Counted from the stretch's first letter, positions 34,903-44,311 are shown. The stretch: 64,000 bases of DNA from Gammaproteobacteria bacterium (GCA_034522055.1 JAXHLS010000006.1:641643-705642), one strand, 5' to 3'. A program made the numbers and translations. Notes: generated by a model not told the origin, from the sequence alone.

Positions 34903-35912
34903 GCCAAGGAACCATGACCACGGGGATGGGACTCAATGCCACGGGGATGGGACTCAATGATCGGGCCGCCGGGCTGGTGGAGGCCCTGGAGCGGGATGCG
35001 GCGGCGCTGCGGCTCGAGTGCACCCGTCTTACCAATCGGGTACGCATCATCGATGCCGGCATCGACGCCGAAGGGGGCCTCGAAGCGGGGCGACGTATCG
35101 CCGAGATCTGCCTGGCGGGTCTCGGCACCGTCGGCTTGTCCGGGGCAGGGCCCGTGGCCGGTTGGCCCCTGGCGGTCCACGTCCATACCGAAAACCCCGT
35201 GCTCGCCTGCCTGGGCAGTCAGTACGCCGGATGGAGCCTCGCCCACGGCGAGGGCAAGGGTGCCTTCCATGCCCTGGGGTCCGGTCCCGGGCGGGTGCTT
35301 GCGCAGAAAGAGCCGCTGCTGCGGGAAATGGGCCTCGCCGACCATGCCGACCGCACCTGCCTGGTGCTGGAGGTGGATGGCCAACCGCCCCTGGAACTGA
35401 CCGCCCGGATCGCCGCCGACTGTGGAGTCGATCCCGCTGGCCTCACCCTGATCCTGACCCCCACCCGGAGCCTCGCCGGCACGGTGCAGATCGTGGCGCG
35501 GGTGCTGGAAGTGGCCATGCACAAGGCCCACGAGCTGGGCTTCCCCCTCGAGCATCTGGTGGACGGCCTGGGCAGCGCGCCGTTGCCACCCCCGGCCCCC
35601 GATTTCCTCACGGCCATGGGTCGCACCAATGATGCCATTTTGTTCGGAGGCCAGGTCCAACTCTTCGTCAAGGGCACCGACGAGGCGGCCGAGGATCTGT
35701 GCCGGCGCCTGCCCAGCAGTGCCTCCGGCGACTACGGTCGCCCCTTCGCCGAGGTGTTCAAGGCCAGTGGCTACGATTTCTTCAAGATCGATCCCATGCT
35801 CTTCAGCCCGGCCCGGGTGGTGGTGTCGTGCCTGGATTCCGGCGCCACCTTCACCGCCGGTGCCGTGGACCTCGGTCCCCTGGCGGATTCCTTCGGTACT
35901 CCGTTGTCATGA
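34899..35912 (+). CDS. mch: Methenyl-H4MPT cyclohydrolase
   Basis: Hydrolyses methenyl-H4MPT to formyl-H4MPT, 337 residues, cytoplasmic. Family stretches include [77 protein letters not shown] and [19 protein letters not shown]. The first 20 residues contain an imperfect tandem duplication ([14 protein letters not shown]), absent from typical Mch, produced by a repeated 17-18-base DNA unit; Met20-region starts cannot be excluded. The ATG at 34899 overlaps the preceding stop, and its own stop overlaps the next start. Confidence 0.92.
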   Translation: MSQGTMTTGMGLNATGMGLNDRAAGLVEALERDAAALRLECTRLTNRVRIIDAGIDAEGGLEAGRRIAEICLAGLGTVGLSGAGPVAGWPLAVHVHTENPVLACLGSQYAGWSLAHGEGKGAFHALGSGPGRVLAQKEPLLREMGLADHADRTCLVLEVDGQPPLELTARIAADCGVDPAGLTLILTPTRSLAGTVQIVARVLEVAMHKAHELGFPLEHLVDGLGSAPLPPPAPDFLTAMGRTNDAILFGGQVQLFVKGTDEAAEDLCRRLPSSASGDYGRPFAEVFKASGYDFFKIDPMLFSPARVVVSCLDSGATFTAGAVDLGPLADSFGTPLS

Positions 35913-36832
35913 CAGGGGGTGGCATGACGGCGGTAGCCATTTTCACCGACGATCCCGGCTGGCACGGGGCGCACCTGCGCGCCGCATTCGCGGGGCATGG
36001 CTGCGAATCCCGCTTCGTGACCCTGAACGACTGCAGCATCGTGCTCCGGACCGGCATGCCCGAGGTGCGTATACCGGGGTTCCGTGGCGCGCCTGCCGCT
36101 GCCTTCGTGCGTGGGGTGGCCGGGGGCACCCTCGAGGAGGTGGTGTTCCGTCTCAATGTGCTCCACGCCCTCAAGGCCGCCGGGACACGGGTCTACAACG
36201 ACGGCCGGGCCATCGAGCGCTCCGTGGATAAGGGGCTGACCAGTTTCCTGCTGGCCGGGGCGGGGATCCCCACACCCCATACTCGAGTGACCGCGGATCC
36301 CGCGACCGCCACCGCCTTCGTGGAGGACGAACTCCGCGCCGGCCACACCGTGGTATCCAAGCCCCTGTTCGGTTCCCAGGGCAAGGGCGTGGTGCGCATC
36401 GGCCGGGTGGCGGACCTGCCGGACGCCGAAGCCGCCAATGGTGTGTGGTATCTACAGCGCTTCGTGGCCAGCGCCGGGCCCGAACCGGAGGACTGGCGCC
36501 TGTTCATCATCGGCGGGCGTACCGTGGCCGCCATGCGCCGCAGCAGTGGCAGTTGGCCCACCAATGTGGCCTGCGGCGCCCAATGTCATGCCGCCGTGCC
36601 GGCGGTCGAGGCGGCGGAGCTTGCGGAAAGGGCCACCCGTGTCCTGGACATGGACTACGCCGGGGTGGACCTGCTACGGGATCGAAGGGGTGCGTGGTGG
36701 CTGATCGAGGTCAACAGCATCCCCGCCTGGCGCGGCCTGGAGGAGGCCACCGGCATCGACGTGGCCGGCCTGCTGGCCGCCGATCTCCTCGACCGCATCC
36801 GGCAGCAGCAACGACCGCTGGAGGTGGTATGA
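35909..36832 (+). CDS. RimK-type ATP-grasp ligase (possible H4MPT glutamate ligase)
   Basis: 307-residue RimK-like amino-acid ligase. ATP-grasp signatures: [37 protein letters not shown] (P-loop-like nucleotide site), [14 protein letters not shown] and the metal-binding [14 protein letters not shown]. Archaeal MptN, which adds glutamate to H4MPT, belongs to this family, and orthologues occur in methylotroph H4MPT clusters, so a tailoring ligase of the pterin or the furan cofactor is likely; exact substrate is inference. ATG 35909 overlaps the mch stop; ATG 35924 is an alternative. Confidence 0.85.
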   Translation: MTGGGMTAVAIFTDDPGWHGAHLRAAFAGHGCESRFVTLNDCSIVLRTGMPEVRIPGFRGAPAAAFVRGVAGGTLEEVVFRLNVLHALKAAGTRVYNDGRAIERSVDKGLTSFLLAGAGIPTPHTRVTADPATATAFVEDELRAGHTVVSKPLFGSQGKGVVRIGRVADLPDAEAANGVWYLQRFVASAGPEPEDWRLFIIGGRTVAAMRRSSGSWPTNVACGAQCHAAVPAVEAAELAERATRVLDMDYAGVDLLRDRRGAWWLIEVNSIPAWRGLEEATGIDVAGLLAADLLDRIRQQQRPLEVV

Positions 36833-37797
36833 CGACCTCGTGGAACGCCCCGGACGAGATCCAGCGGGCCTATCGCGCGGCGTGCTGGCTGGAGGTTTCG
36901 GCCCTCAAGCCGGGTAACGTCTCCGAGACCTCGCCGGGCCACGGCATGACCGCCGCCGATTTCCATCTCAGCGCGTCCGTCACCGCCGGGATCCTGACCC
37001 AGCCGGGGTTGAGTCTGGGGGAGGCCATATGTCGTGCGGTGGCCATGACCAGGCGGCGGGTGGGATTCAACACCAACCTCGGGATCGTCCTGCTGTGCGC
37101 GCCACTGGCCCGTGCCGCCGCGGCCTGTGACGAGCCGCGGGAACTTCATGAGCGGCTGAAACAGGTGCTCGCAGAAACCTCCCGGGGCGACAGCGCCCGG
37201 GTCTTCGAGGCCATTCGGCTGGCCAATCCGGGCGGGCTGGGCAGCAGTGACAAGTACGACGTCCACAGCCCGCCCCGCGTGGGACTGCGACGGGTCATGG
37301 CCGCGGCCGCTCATCGCGACCTCATCGCCCGCCAGTATGTTACTGATTTCGAGGATGTGTTCGCCATCGCGTTGCCGCGTTTCCGGGCCCTGCGGACGAG
37401 CCGCAAGACCGAATGCTGCGCCGTGACGGAATTGTTCCTGTATCTGCTGGCGCAATACCCAGACAGTCACATCACCCGCAAACATGGGCCGAAAAAGGCG
37501 GCCGAAGTGACGCGGCGGGCCGTCGAGGCCCACGCATTACTCGCGACCTGTTCCGGGGTGCGGGCGAGACGGCATCTCGAGCAACTGGATGCCCGTCTCA
37601 AGGCCGAGGATATCAATCCCGGCACCACGGCAGACCTTACCGTCGCCACCCTGTTCCTGGACCGGCTGCTCAAGCAGCAGGATGTGGACATGGCGGCACG
37701 GTCTGTCCGGCGAGCGGATACCGAACGGATGCCCGTTCGGGAGGCCGCGTTCATTAGTTCCGAAAACGACGAAAGGAGTTACCAAAGATGGCAGTGA
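36829..37797 (+). CDS. CitG-like triphosphoribosyl-dephospho-CoA synthase family protein
   Basis: 322-residue protein of the CitG/MdcB family (ATP + dephospho-CoA to triphosphoribosyl derivative in the classical members). Family motifs: [24 protein letters not shown] near the start, [30 protein letters not shown] and [17 protein letters not shown] near the end. No citrate or malonate decarboxylase gene is nearby, whereas members with this context are regular parts of H4MPT clusters; a phosphoribosyl-type transfer in cofactor synthesis is the likely job. Coupled by ATGA to the RimK gene; its end overlaps fae by ten bases. Confidence 0.85.
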   Translation: MTTSWNAPDEIQRAYRAACWLEVSALKPGNVSETSPGHGMTAADFHLSASVTAGILTQPGLSLGEAICRAVAMTRRRVGFNTNLGIVLLCAPLARAAAACDEPRELHERLKQVLAETSRGDSARVFEAIRLANPGGLGSSDKYDVHSPPRVGLRRVMAAAAHRDLIARQYVTDFEDVFAIALPRFRALRTSRKTECCAVTELFLYLLAQYPDSHITRKHGPKKAAEVTRRAVEAHALLATCSGVRARRHLEQLDARLKAEDINPGTTADLTVATLFLDRLLKQQDVDMAARSVRRADTERMPVREAAFISSENDERSYQRWQ

Positions 37798-38300
37798 TAA
37801 ACAAAACGATGGTGGGCGAATCCCTGGTGGGCGATGGCAACGAGGTCGCGCACATCGACCTGATCATGGGGCCGCGCGGTTCTGCCGCCGAGACGGCGTT
37901 CTGCAATGCCCTGACCAACAACAAGGACGGCTTCACGAGCCTGCTGGCAGTGGTGGCTCCCAACCTGCCCACCAAGCCCAATACCATGATGTTCAACAAG
38001 GTGACCATCAAGGGTGCCAAGCAGGCCGTCCAGATGTTCGGTCCGGCCCAGCGGGGCGTGGCCATGGCGGTGGCGGATTGCGTGGAGAACGGCACCATCC
38101 CGGCCGATGAGGCCGATGATGTGTTCATCTGCGTGGGCGTCTTCATCCACTGGGAAGCAGAGGACGACAACAAGATCCAGGACTACAACTACCAGGCCAC
38201 CAAGGAGTCCATCGAGCGTGCCGTTGCCGGCACACCGACGGCCGCCGAGGTGGTGGCAGGCAAGAAAGAGCAGGCTCATCCGTTCGCGGCCCATACCTGA
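37788..38300 (+). CDS. fae: Formaldehyde-activating enzyme
   Basis: Catalyses condensation of formaldehyde with H4MPT to methylene-H4MPT, entry to the pathway. 170 residues; the characteristic start [23 protein letters not shown] with the catalytic His of EVAHID, then [24 protein letters not shown] and [18 protein letters not shown] are all present. A strong ribosome site (AAAGGAG) precedes the ATG at 37788, fitting the very high expression usual for Fae and the internal position in the operon. It is the last gene of the operon; a perfect hairpin follows ten bases later. Formaldehyde from the methanethiol oxidase encoded at 19 kb is its probable substrate. Confidence 0.95.
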   Translation: MAVINKTMVGESLVGDGNEVAHIDLIMGPRGSAAETAFCNALTNNKDGFTSLLAVVAPNLPTKPNTMMFNKVTIKGAKQAVQMFGPAQRGVAMAVADCVENGTIPADEADDVFICVGVFIHWEAEDDNKIQDYNYQATKESIERAVAGTPTAAEVVAGKKEQAHPFAAHT

Positions 38301-38310
38301 TCCGGAGGTC

Positions 38311-38337
38311 GGGGCTTCCACCACGGGTGGAAGCCCC
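38311..38337 (+). terminator. Hairpin after fae
   Basis: GGGGCTTCCACC (38311-38322) and GGTGGAAGCCCC (38326-38337) form a perfect twelve-pair stem with a three-base loop, directly after the fae stop. No U-run follows, so it could stabilise the fae end of the transcript as well as end it. Confidence 0.65.
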
Positions 38338-38369
38338 AATACTCCCCGAGCCGAGGGGGAGACACAGAC

Positions 38370-39596
38370 ATGCGATGCGAAGAATGCACACAACAGGTGG
38401 AGATGCTGACCAACGAGCATCTGCGGGCGTGCAGTGGGCTGACGGTTCACGAGTACGCCATCCGGCACCATCTGCCCCTGGAGACGCTGCTGGCGCCCGG
38501 GCAGATCAACGCCGTGGACGATACGATTTATCCCCAGGCGACGGGGTTGCCGGGAGAGCAGGCGCGGGCGGTTTTACTGGGCCTGCGATGGGCGGGGCTG
38601 GTGCGGGAACGGGGCACCCTGGTAGAGGTGCCGGGAGAGATCAGACGTCTCGATTTGCTTTTTTGGCTCGAACAGCGGTTGCAGGATTACGGGTTTCGGT
38701 TCCGCCAGGAATACCGCTACGCCGACGCCACTCACCGCGTGGTGGCCAGCAACTGCCTGCGCGCGCGGGCGGCGAACCTGGGGCGGGCTCTGGGGACGCC
38801 CGTGGCAGTGGAGCCGCCTCCGGATTTTCTCCAGGCCCTGGCCGTGTTCGTCGCCCACGTGGCGGAATACCAGGCCGGCTACATCTTCATGCCCTTCGCC
38901 CGGGCGCTCGACGGTCGTGAAACGGCGTCCCGTCTGCGGCGGGAGTACGGCATCAACTGCGTGGAACTGGATGCCGCCGACACCCCCGAGGGGGGGCTGT
39001 TGCGCACCGACACCCTCGCCGACGCCCAGGCCCTGCTGCATCTCCTGGACGCCTCCCTGGGCACCATGCCGGGGGCATGGGAGCGTTTCGCTGCCTCCAT
39101 GCCGGAGGCCACGGTATCCAAGGAACTGGTGTTCGATGCTGCCCATTTCATCACCGATCATCCCGCCAAGTGCTCCAACCTCCATGGCGGTCGCTACCTG
39201 CTCCACGTCCAGGTGTCGGGTCGTGTCGACCCGGTGACCGGCTGCGTGGTGGACTACGGCTATCTAAAGCGGGTAGTGAACCGCCTGGTGGTGGAGCGTT
39301 TCGATCACCACACCCTCAACTATGCCGCGCCGGAGTTGGCGTGGCGGTCCAGCACCGAGATGATCTGCGTCCACGTGTGGGAGTGTCTGGTGGACTATCT
39401 GCCGGGTCTTTCGGCCCTGCGGCTATACGAGACCAGCCAGTCATGGTGCGATTACCGTGGTCCTGGCCTCGCGGAGTACCAGGCCCGCGGCACCAGTCCC
39501 CTGCTCGATCATTTTCGACGCCTCGAGCGCCCGCGCAGCCGGGTGGCTGGCAGCGCAGTGCCGGAGCGTCCCCTGCGGGCGGTGGCCACCGGCTAA
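38370..39596 (+). CDS. Zinc-finger / unknown / 6-pyruvoyl-tetrahydropterin synthase-like fusion
   Basis: 408-residue protein with an unusual domain order. Residues 1-45 read MRCEECTQQVEMLTNEHLRAC then SGLTVHEYAIRHHLP, closely resembling the Ros/MucR zinc finger (C-x2-C ... H-x3-C, followed by GLT-x2-EY). A middle region (about 50-245) has no family I recognise (it includes LDLLFWLEQRLQDYGFRFRQ). The C-terminal part (about 248-360) is PTPS/QueD-like: FDAAHFITDHPAKCSNLHGGRYLLHVQV with the zinc ligands H-x~13-H-x-? (second His in LHGGRY) and CVVDYGYLKRVVN, RFDHHTLN. It may make or rearrange a pterin precursor of H4MPT, or sense it. It stands alone after the fae hairpin; its stop overlaps that of the convergent gene by three bases. 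Confidence 0.75.
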   Translation: MRCEECTQQVEMLTNEHLRACSGLTVHEYAIRHHLPLETLLAPGQINAVDDTIYPQATGLPGEQARAVLLGLRWAGLVRERGTLVEVPGEIRRLDLLFWLEQRLQDYGFRFRQEYRYADATHRVVASNCLRARAANLGRALGTPVAVEPPPDFLQALAVFVAHVAEYQAGYIFMPFARALDGRETASRLRREYGINCVELDAADTPEGGLLRTDTLADAQALLHLLDASLGTMPGAWERFAASMPEATVSKELVFDAAHFITDHPAKCSNLHGGRYLLHVQVSGRVDPVTGCVVDYGYLKRVVNRLVVERFDHHTLNYAAPELAWRSSTEMICVHVWECLVDYLPGLSALRLYETSQSWCDYRGPGLAEYQARGTSPLLDHFRRLERPRSRVAGSAVPERPLRAVATG

Positions 39597-40285
39597 GCGG
39601 GTGGGCGGTGGTCACGCGGGCTGATGGTGCCGGCATGGAGGGCACTGGCCACCAGCACGCCGGCGGCGCCGGCAGCCTTCAGAGCGGCCAAGTCCCCGGG
39701 GTCGCGTACGCCTCCGGCGCTGTGGAAGCGGACATGGGGGGCACGCCGGCGGAAGGTTCGCAGGCGTTCCACGTCGGGACCGCGCTGGCTGCCCACGCGC
39801 GACAGGGACATGAGAATCACGTCCGGGGGCCAGGAGGCAGGCGCCCGCGCCATCTCCCGGGGACCCCGCAGTTGGGCACCATGGAAGTCCAGGGACAGGA
39901 CGGCGCCACGGGCCTCGGGCCGGTGGAGCAGGGCGGGGTCCGTGAGGCTCTCCGAACCCAGTACGGGACGGCCGGCGCTCCGGTCGGTGAAGCGGCATAG
40001 GTCATCGGCGTCTGCGATGCCCGCATCGACCCACAGGGTCACCCCGTCGAGGCCCGCCGCGATGGCGGCGATGACGGCCTGATTGTGGCCCTGGCCCATG
40101 ATGGCATCGAGATCCGCCACATAGAGGATGCGCACGGCAAAGGTGTCCACGTAGCGATGTGCGAGCCCGACTGGATCACCTGTGGGGCACAGGCGACTGC
40201 TGAGGGGGTGATAGTTGGCGCGGTCCCCCCGGCGGGCATGCACCGCGCGTCCATGCAGCAGATCGATGACCGGTATCAGGTGCAA
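39593..40285 (-). CDS. HisA/HisF-like protein of the C1 cofactor cluster
   Basis: About 230-residue TIM-barrel protein related to HisA. Opening LHLIPVIDLLHGRAVHARRGDR corresponds to the HisA start and substrate loop; the second half-barrel has SLDFHGAQL, and near the end RFHSAGGVRDPGDLAALKAAGAAGVLVASALHAG carries the phosphate-binding glycines. HisA-like proteins with this style occur in bacterial H4MPT clusters; the reaction is unknown. I assign a TTG start at 40285, the only codon at the position where HisA proteins begin; it lies nine bases from the divergent ATG of the next gene. The stop overlaps the convergent gene's stop. Confidence 0.75.
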   Translation of the reverse strand: MHLIPVIDLLHGRAVHARRGDRANYHPLSSRLCPTGDPVGLAHRYVDTFAVRILYVADLDAIMGQGHNQAVIAAIAAGLDGVTLWVDAGIADADDLCRFTDRSAGRPVLGSESLTDPALLHRPEARGAVLSLDFHGAQLRGPREMARAPASWPPDVILMSLSRVGSQRGPDVERLRTFRRRAPHVRFHSAGGVRDPGDLAALKAAGAAGVLVASALHAGTISPRDHRPPA

Positions 40286-40294
40286 GGCAAGGCT

Positions 40295-41301
40295 ATGCGG
40301 ATCTTCGCTTTCGAATACATTTCTGGGGGAGGTTTGGCCGGGCAGCCGATGATAGCCGGATTGGCGGAAGAGGGCGATATGATGCTGCGCGCCCTGGTCC
40401 GCGATCTGGTGCAGGTGCCGGGGGTGGAGGTGGTGATCACCCGAGACGCGCGGCTCGGCGATCCGGGCCTGCCGGTCATCACCCACATGGTGTGGAGTGC
40501 CGGCGACCTGGCGCGTTGCTGGGCCCGTTGTGTCCAGGAGGTGGAATGGGTGTGGCCCATCGCGCCGGAGACCGATGGGATCCTGGAATACCTGTCCGGG
40601 GCCGTGCTGGATGCCGGTCGCGGGCTCCTCAACAGCCGCCCCGAGGCGGTGCGGGTGGCCGCCAGCAAGGTGGATACGGCGGCCTGCCTGAAGGCCGCCG
40701 GGCTGCCTGCGATCGAGACCTGGCGGGCGGATGCGTTACCCTTGCTGGACGGCGGTGGCTGGGTGCTCAAGCCGGAACGGGGCGTGGGCTGTCAGGAGGC
40801 CCGCCTGTTCTGCGATAGGGCCGCCCTGGCAGCCGCCATCGCGGACAAGGAGCAGGGCGCCGGCGCGTGGGCGGTACAACCCTTCACCCCGGGGAGGCCG
40901 CCAGCCTGTCCCTGCTGGTGGCAGACGACAAGGTGACCCTGCTCGGCTGCAACCGCCAGCGGGTGGCCGTGGCGGATGATGGTTTCGTGTTGCTGGGCTG
41001 TGAGGTGAACGCGTTGGAGGGTGACCGCGGGCGTTACGAGGAGATTGCCCGGGGTGTGGTGGCGGCCATGCCCGGACTGTGGGGCTATGTGGGGGTGGAC
41101 TTGATGATCACGGACGAGGGCCCGATGATCCTCGAGGTCAATCCCCGCCTCACTACGTCCTACGTGGGCCTCAGCCGCTCCCTGGAGGCCAACGTGGCCC
41201 ATATGGTGTTGACCCTGGCGGGGCACGGCGCGCCGCCGGTGGGCGCGAGTTTCCCCGGACGCCGGGTGGAAGTGGATCTGGAGATGAATCATGTGGCCTG
41301 A
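40295..41301 (+). CDS. ATP-grasp protein of the C1 cofactor cluster, one-base frameshift
   Basis: ATP-grasp-fold protein of about 335 residues once repaired. The first frame starts MRIFAFEYISGGGLAGQP, typical of the H4MPT-cluster ATP-grasp family, and includes SKVDTAACLKAAGLPAIETW and WVLKPERGVGCQEARLF (nucleotide loop). At a G4 run (40891-40894) the frame must change; one extra G gives QPFTPGEAASLSLLVADDKV, and the second frame continues to GYVGVDLMITDEGPMILEVNPRLTTSY, the metal-binding end of the fold. Since the only lesion is a homopolymer contraction, the gene is probably intact in the organism. It begins a four-gene run with the ASKHA, pabB and kinase genes, overlapping the next start by 11 bases. 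Confidence 0.8.
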
Positions 41302-42346
41302 GTCGTACAGCGTCGGTTGGGACGTGGGCGGTGCCCATCTCAAGATGGCGTGGGTGGATGATGCCGGACGGGTACGGGACGTGGCCCAGTTCACTACCCC
41401 GCTATGGCGCGGGCTGGACTGCCTGCGGGCCGCCATGGGCCGTGCCGTGGAGCGGCTGCCGCCGGCCGGCGGCCGCCACGGCATCACCATGACCGGAGAA
41501 CTGGTGGACCTGTTCGGCAGCCGTCGCGAAGGGGTGGCGGCCCTCGCCGCCCTCATGGGAGGTGCCCTGTCCTCCCCACCCCTCCGTTTCTATGCCGGAC
41601 CGCGGGGATTCGTCGCCGCCGAGGCCGCGGTCTCCCTCCACCCCTGGGTCGCGTCCGCCAACTGGCATGCCACCGCCGCCCTGGCCGCGGAATGCCTGGA
41701 GGCGGGGCTGCTGGTGGACGTGGGCAGCACCACGGCGGATGTGGTGCCCTTTGCGGCGGGACGCGTGACGGCGCGCGGTTACAGCGACGGCGAGCGCCTG
41801 GCCTTGGAAGAGTTGCTGTACACCGGCGTGTCCCGTACCCCCCTCATGGCCCTGGGAGAGGCGGTGCCGTTCAAAGGGGAGTGGGTAGGCGTGGTGGCTG
41901 AGCAGTTCGCCCACACGGCGGACGTCTACCGCCTGCTGGGCCGGCTGCCCGCCCTTGCCGACGTGGATGATACCGCCGACGGCCGCGGCCGGACGAGGGA
42001 CGAGACCATGGCGCGCATCGCCCGCATGGTGGGCATGGATGTCGGAGAGGCCCCGCCCCAGGCATGGCACGGACTGGCCGCCTATTTCGCCGGCCGCCAG
42101 CTCGACCGCCTGCAACGGGCCTGCGCGCGCCACCTGTCCGCCGGCCTGCCGGCCCATGCGCCCCTGGTGGGGGCGGGCGTGGGCCGTTTCCTGGTGCGCG
42201 ACCTGGCGGCGCTCCTCGACCGCCCCTTCGTCGACATCGCGGAACTCATGGAGCACACGGGCGCCGGCGCCGAGGCCGCCGACTGTGCGTCGGCGGTGGC
42301 CGTCGCCATGCTGATGGCGCGGGAGCCGGTAGCGTGTCCCGCCTGA
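41291..42346 (+). CDS. H4MPT-linked C1 cluster protein, hydantoinase/oxoprolinase-like ASKHA fold
   Basis: 351-residue member of the uncharacterised family annotated as probable H4MPT-linked C1 transfer pathway protein. ASKHA (actin-like ATPase) features: GWDVGGAHLKMAWVD (phosphate-1 loop), MTGELVDLF, and LLVDVGSTTADVVPF (phosphate-2 loop). The biochemical reaction is not established; its constant presence in H4MPT clusters points to cofactor synthesis. ATG 41291 lies inside the end of the ATP-grasp gene, and its stop lies beyond the pabB GTG start, so translation is probably coupled on both sides. Confidence 0.85.
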   Translation: MWPESYSVGWDVGGAHLKMAWVDDAGRVRDVAQFTTPLWRGLDCLRAAMGRAVERLPPAGGRHGITMTGELVDLFGSRREGVAALAALMGGALSSPPLRFYAGPRGFVAAEAAVSLHPWVASANWHATAALAAECLEAGLLVDVGSTTADVVPFAAGRVTARGYSDGERLALEELLYTGVSRTPLMALGEAVPFKGEWVGVVAEQFAHTADVYRLLGRLPALADVDDTADGRGRTRDETMARIARMVGMDVGEAPPQAWHGLAAYFAGRQLDRLQRACARHLSAGLPAHAPLVGAGVGRFLVRDLAALLDRPFVDIAELMEHTGAGAEAADCASAVAVAMLMAREPVACPA

Positions 42347-43719
42347 CCGAAATCCCCTACCGGGAGGACAGCGCGCCGCTGTTCGAGGCCCTCGTGGACC
42401 GCGCCTGGCCGGTGTTTCTGGACAGCGGGCGGCCCCGCATCACCAGCGGCCGCTACGATGTGCTGGCGGCCGATCCCTACGCCACCCTGGTGACCCGGGG
42501 CGGCGTCACCGAGATCCGGGACGCCGACGGGGTGACCCTGTCGCCGGCGGATCCCTTCGAGTTGCTGGCCCAACATCTGGCTCCCTCCGGGGACTCCGTG
42601 GGTGGGTTGCCTTTCTCCGGCGGTGCCCTGGGCTGGTTCGCCTATGATCTCGGCCGGCGCATCGAGACCCTGCCCAGCCGGGCCGTCGACGGAGAGCATA
42701 TCCCCGACATGGCCGTGGGCCTATACGACTGGGCCCTGGTAGTGGACCACCAGGAGCGGCGCAGCTGGCTGGTGGGGCAGGGCCGGGATCCGCGCACCGC
42801 CGCATCCTGGAGCGACCTCAGTGCCATGTTCCGCGTCCCGCCCGTCGCCGCTCGGCGCCCGGACCTGCGATTGACCGGCCCCCTGGCGAGCAACATGAGC
42901 CGCCATCAGTACGGGACCGCCTTCGCGCGCATCCAGGACTATATCCGGGCCGGAGACTGCTACCAGGTGAACCTGGCCCAGCGTTTCGCCGCTCCGGCGC
43001 GGGGCCACGCCTGGCCCGCCTACCGCCGCCTGCGGGCCCTCAATCCGGCACCTTTCGCCGCCTACATGGGCACGCCCTATGGGGAGGTCTTGAGTTCATC
43101 TCCCGAACGGTTCCTGAGTCTTCGGGAGGGCCGCGTGGAGAGCCGCCCCATCAAGGGTACGCGGCCGCGGGGCGGTGGCCCGGAGGCGGATGCGGCCCTG
43201 GCCCGGGAACTGGCCATCAGCCCCAAGGACCGGGCCGAGAACCTGATGATCGTGGATCTGCTGCGCAACGATCTGGGGCGGGTGTGCCGGCCCGGCTCGG
43301 TCCGCGTGCCCGGCCTGTTCGAGGTGGAGAGCTACGCCACCGTGCATCATCTGGTGAGCACCGTGACGGGAGAGCTGGCCGCCGGTCATGATGCCACCAC
43401 CCTGCTGCGGGCCTGCTTCCCGGGGGGCTCCATCACCGGTGCCCCCAAGATCAGGGCCATGGAGATCATCGAGGAACTGGAGCCCCAGCGCCGCGGCGTC
43501 TATTGCGGATCCGTGGGTTACATCGGTTTCGACGGCGCCATGGATACCAATATCGCCATCCGCACCCTGGTCTACAACCGCGATACCATCCGCCTGTGGG
43601 CGGGTGGCGGCATCGTCCATGATTCCACCATGGCCGCGGAGTACCAGGAAACCCTGGACAAGGCGGCCGCCCTGCTGCGGCTGCTGGAACCCGACGAGAT
43701 GGCCCATGTGGGTGGTTAA
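42334..43719 (+). CDS. pabB: Aminodeoxychorismate synthase component I (PabB)
   Basis: 461-residue chorismate-using enzyme that makes aminodeoxychorismate, precursor of p-aminobenzoate. Signature regions: YQVNLAQRF, LSSSPERFLSL, PIKGTRPRGG, ENLMIVDLLRNDLGRV (catalytic/chorismate site), ATVHHLVSTVTGEL and CFPGGSITGAPKIRAMEIIEELEP, decisive for the PabB/TrpE group, with PIKGT favouring PabB. Within an H4MPT cluster this makes sense because p-aminobenzoate is the aryl precursor of H4MPT through beta-RFAP synthase at 31.9 kb. The GTG at 42334 was chosen because the family N-terminus begins here and it overlaps the previous gene by 13 bases. No pabA or pabC is visible. Confidence 0.88.
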   Translation: MSRLTEIPYREDSAPLFEALVDRAWPVFLDSGRPRITSGRYDVLAADPYATLVTRGGVTEIRDADGVTLSPADPFELLAQHLAPSGDSVGGLPFSGGALGWFAYDLGRRIETLPSRAVDGEHIPDMAVGLYDWALVVDHQERRSWLVGQGRDPRTAASWSDLSAMFRVPPVAARRPDLRLTGPLASNMSRHQYGTAFARIQDYIRAGDCYQVNLAQRFAAPARGHAWPAYRRLRALNPAPFAAYMGTPYGEVLSSSPERFLSLREGRVESRPIKGTRPRGGGPEADAALARELAISPKDRAENLMIVDLLRNDLGRVCRPGSVRVPGLFEVESYATVHHLVSTVTGELAAGHDATTLLRACFPGGSITGAPKIRAMEIIEELEPQRRGVYCGSVGYIGFDGAMDTNIAIRTLVYNRDTIRLWAGGGIVHDSTMAAEYQETLDKAAALLRLLEPDEMAHVGG

Positions 43720-44311
43720 GCTGGGCGGCAGCCTGTGGCGGGGCGGCTGGCTGGCTCCCTGGTGCCACGTACTGGCGGACCTCCCGGGGCCCCTGCTGGT
43801 GGTGCCGGGAGGGGGCTTCTTCGCAGATCGGGTACGGGCGGCCCAGGGTCGCCAGGGCTTCTCCGACCTCACCGCCCATCGTCTGGCCCTCAAGGCCATG
43901 GACCGCATGGCGGCCCTGCTGTGCCGCCTGGAACCGCGCCTCCAGCCGACCCGCAGTCTCCATGGGACGGAGGCGCCCCATCGCGTATGGATGCCATTCG
44001 CCGACCTCTCGCGGGATACCTCCGTGACCGCCGACTGGACCGTCACCTCCGACAGCCTGGCGGCTCTGGCGGCCCGCCGTACCGGGGCCCGGGGCCTGGT
44101 GGTGGTCAAGTCGGCACGCCTCAAGGGGCGCACGGCCGAGGCATCGCGGCTGGCGGCGGCGGGGGTGGTGGATGCCGCCTTTCCGAGCCTGGCTGCCGAT
44201 TGCGGCTGTCCGGTGTGGCTGGTCCATCGCAGCCAGGGGCGGGCCATGGCCGGCCTGGCCCGCGGTGGCCCGGAAGACGGCCTGCGGCTATGCTTTCCCC
44301 ATACCCCCTGA
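43706..44311 (+). CDS. Amino-acid-kinase-fold protein, MfnE-like
   Basis: 201-residue kinase of the aspartate/glutamate/uridylate kinase fold: MWVVKLGGSLWRGG (phosphate loop with Lys), LVVPGGGFFADRVR, LVVVKSARLKG near the end. Archaeal MfnE, which phosphorylates the aminomethylfuran intermediate of methanofuran, belongs here, and related genes lie in methylotroph clusters; MfnB is encoded at 52.5 kb. The furan-pathway assignment is therefore probable but inferential. It overlaps pabB by 14 bases and is the last gene of this run. A 127-base gap precedes the activator gene. Confidence 0.75.
   Translation: MWVVKLGGSLWRGGWLAPWCHVLADLPGPLLVVPGGGFFADRVRAAQGRQGFSDLTAHRLALKAMDRMAALLCRLEPRLQPTRSLHGTEAPHRVWMPFADLSRDTSVTADWTVTSDSLAALAARRTGARGLVVVKSARLKGRTAEASRLAAAGVVDAAFPSLAADCGCPVWLVHRSQGRAMAGLARGGPEDGLRLCFPHTP

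Noticed and set aside
36829..37797. Citrate or malonate decarboxylase accessory gene
   Set aside because: No decarboxylase genes nearby; context is the H4MPT operon.
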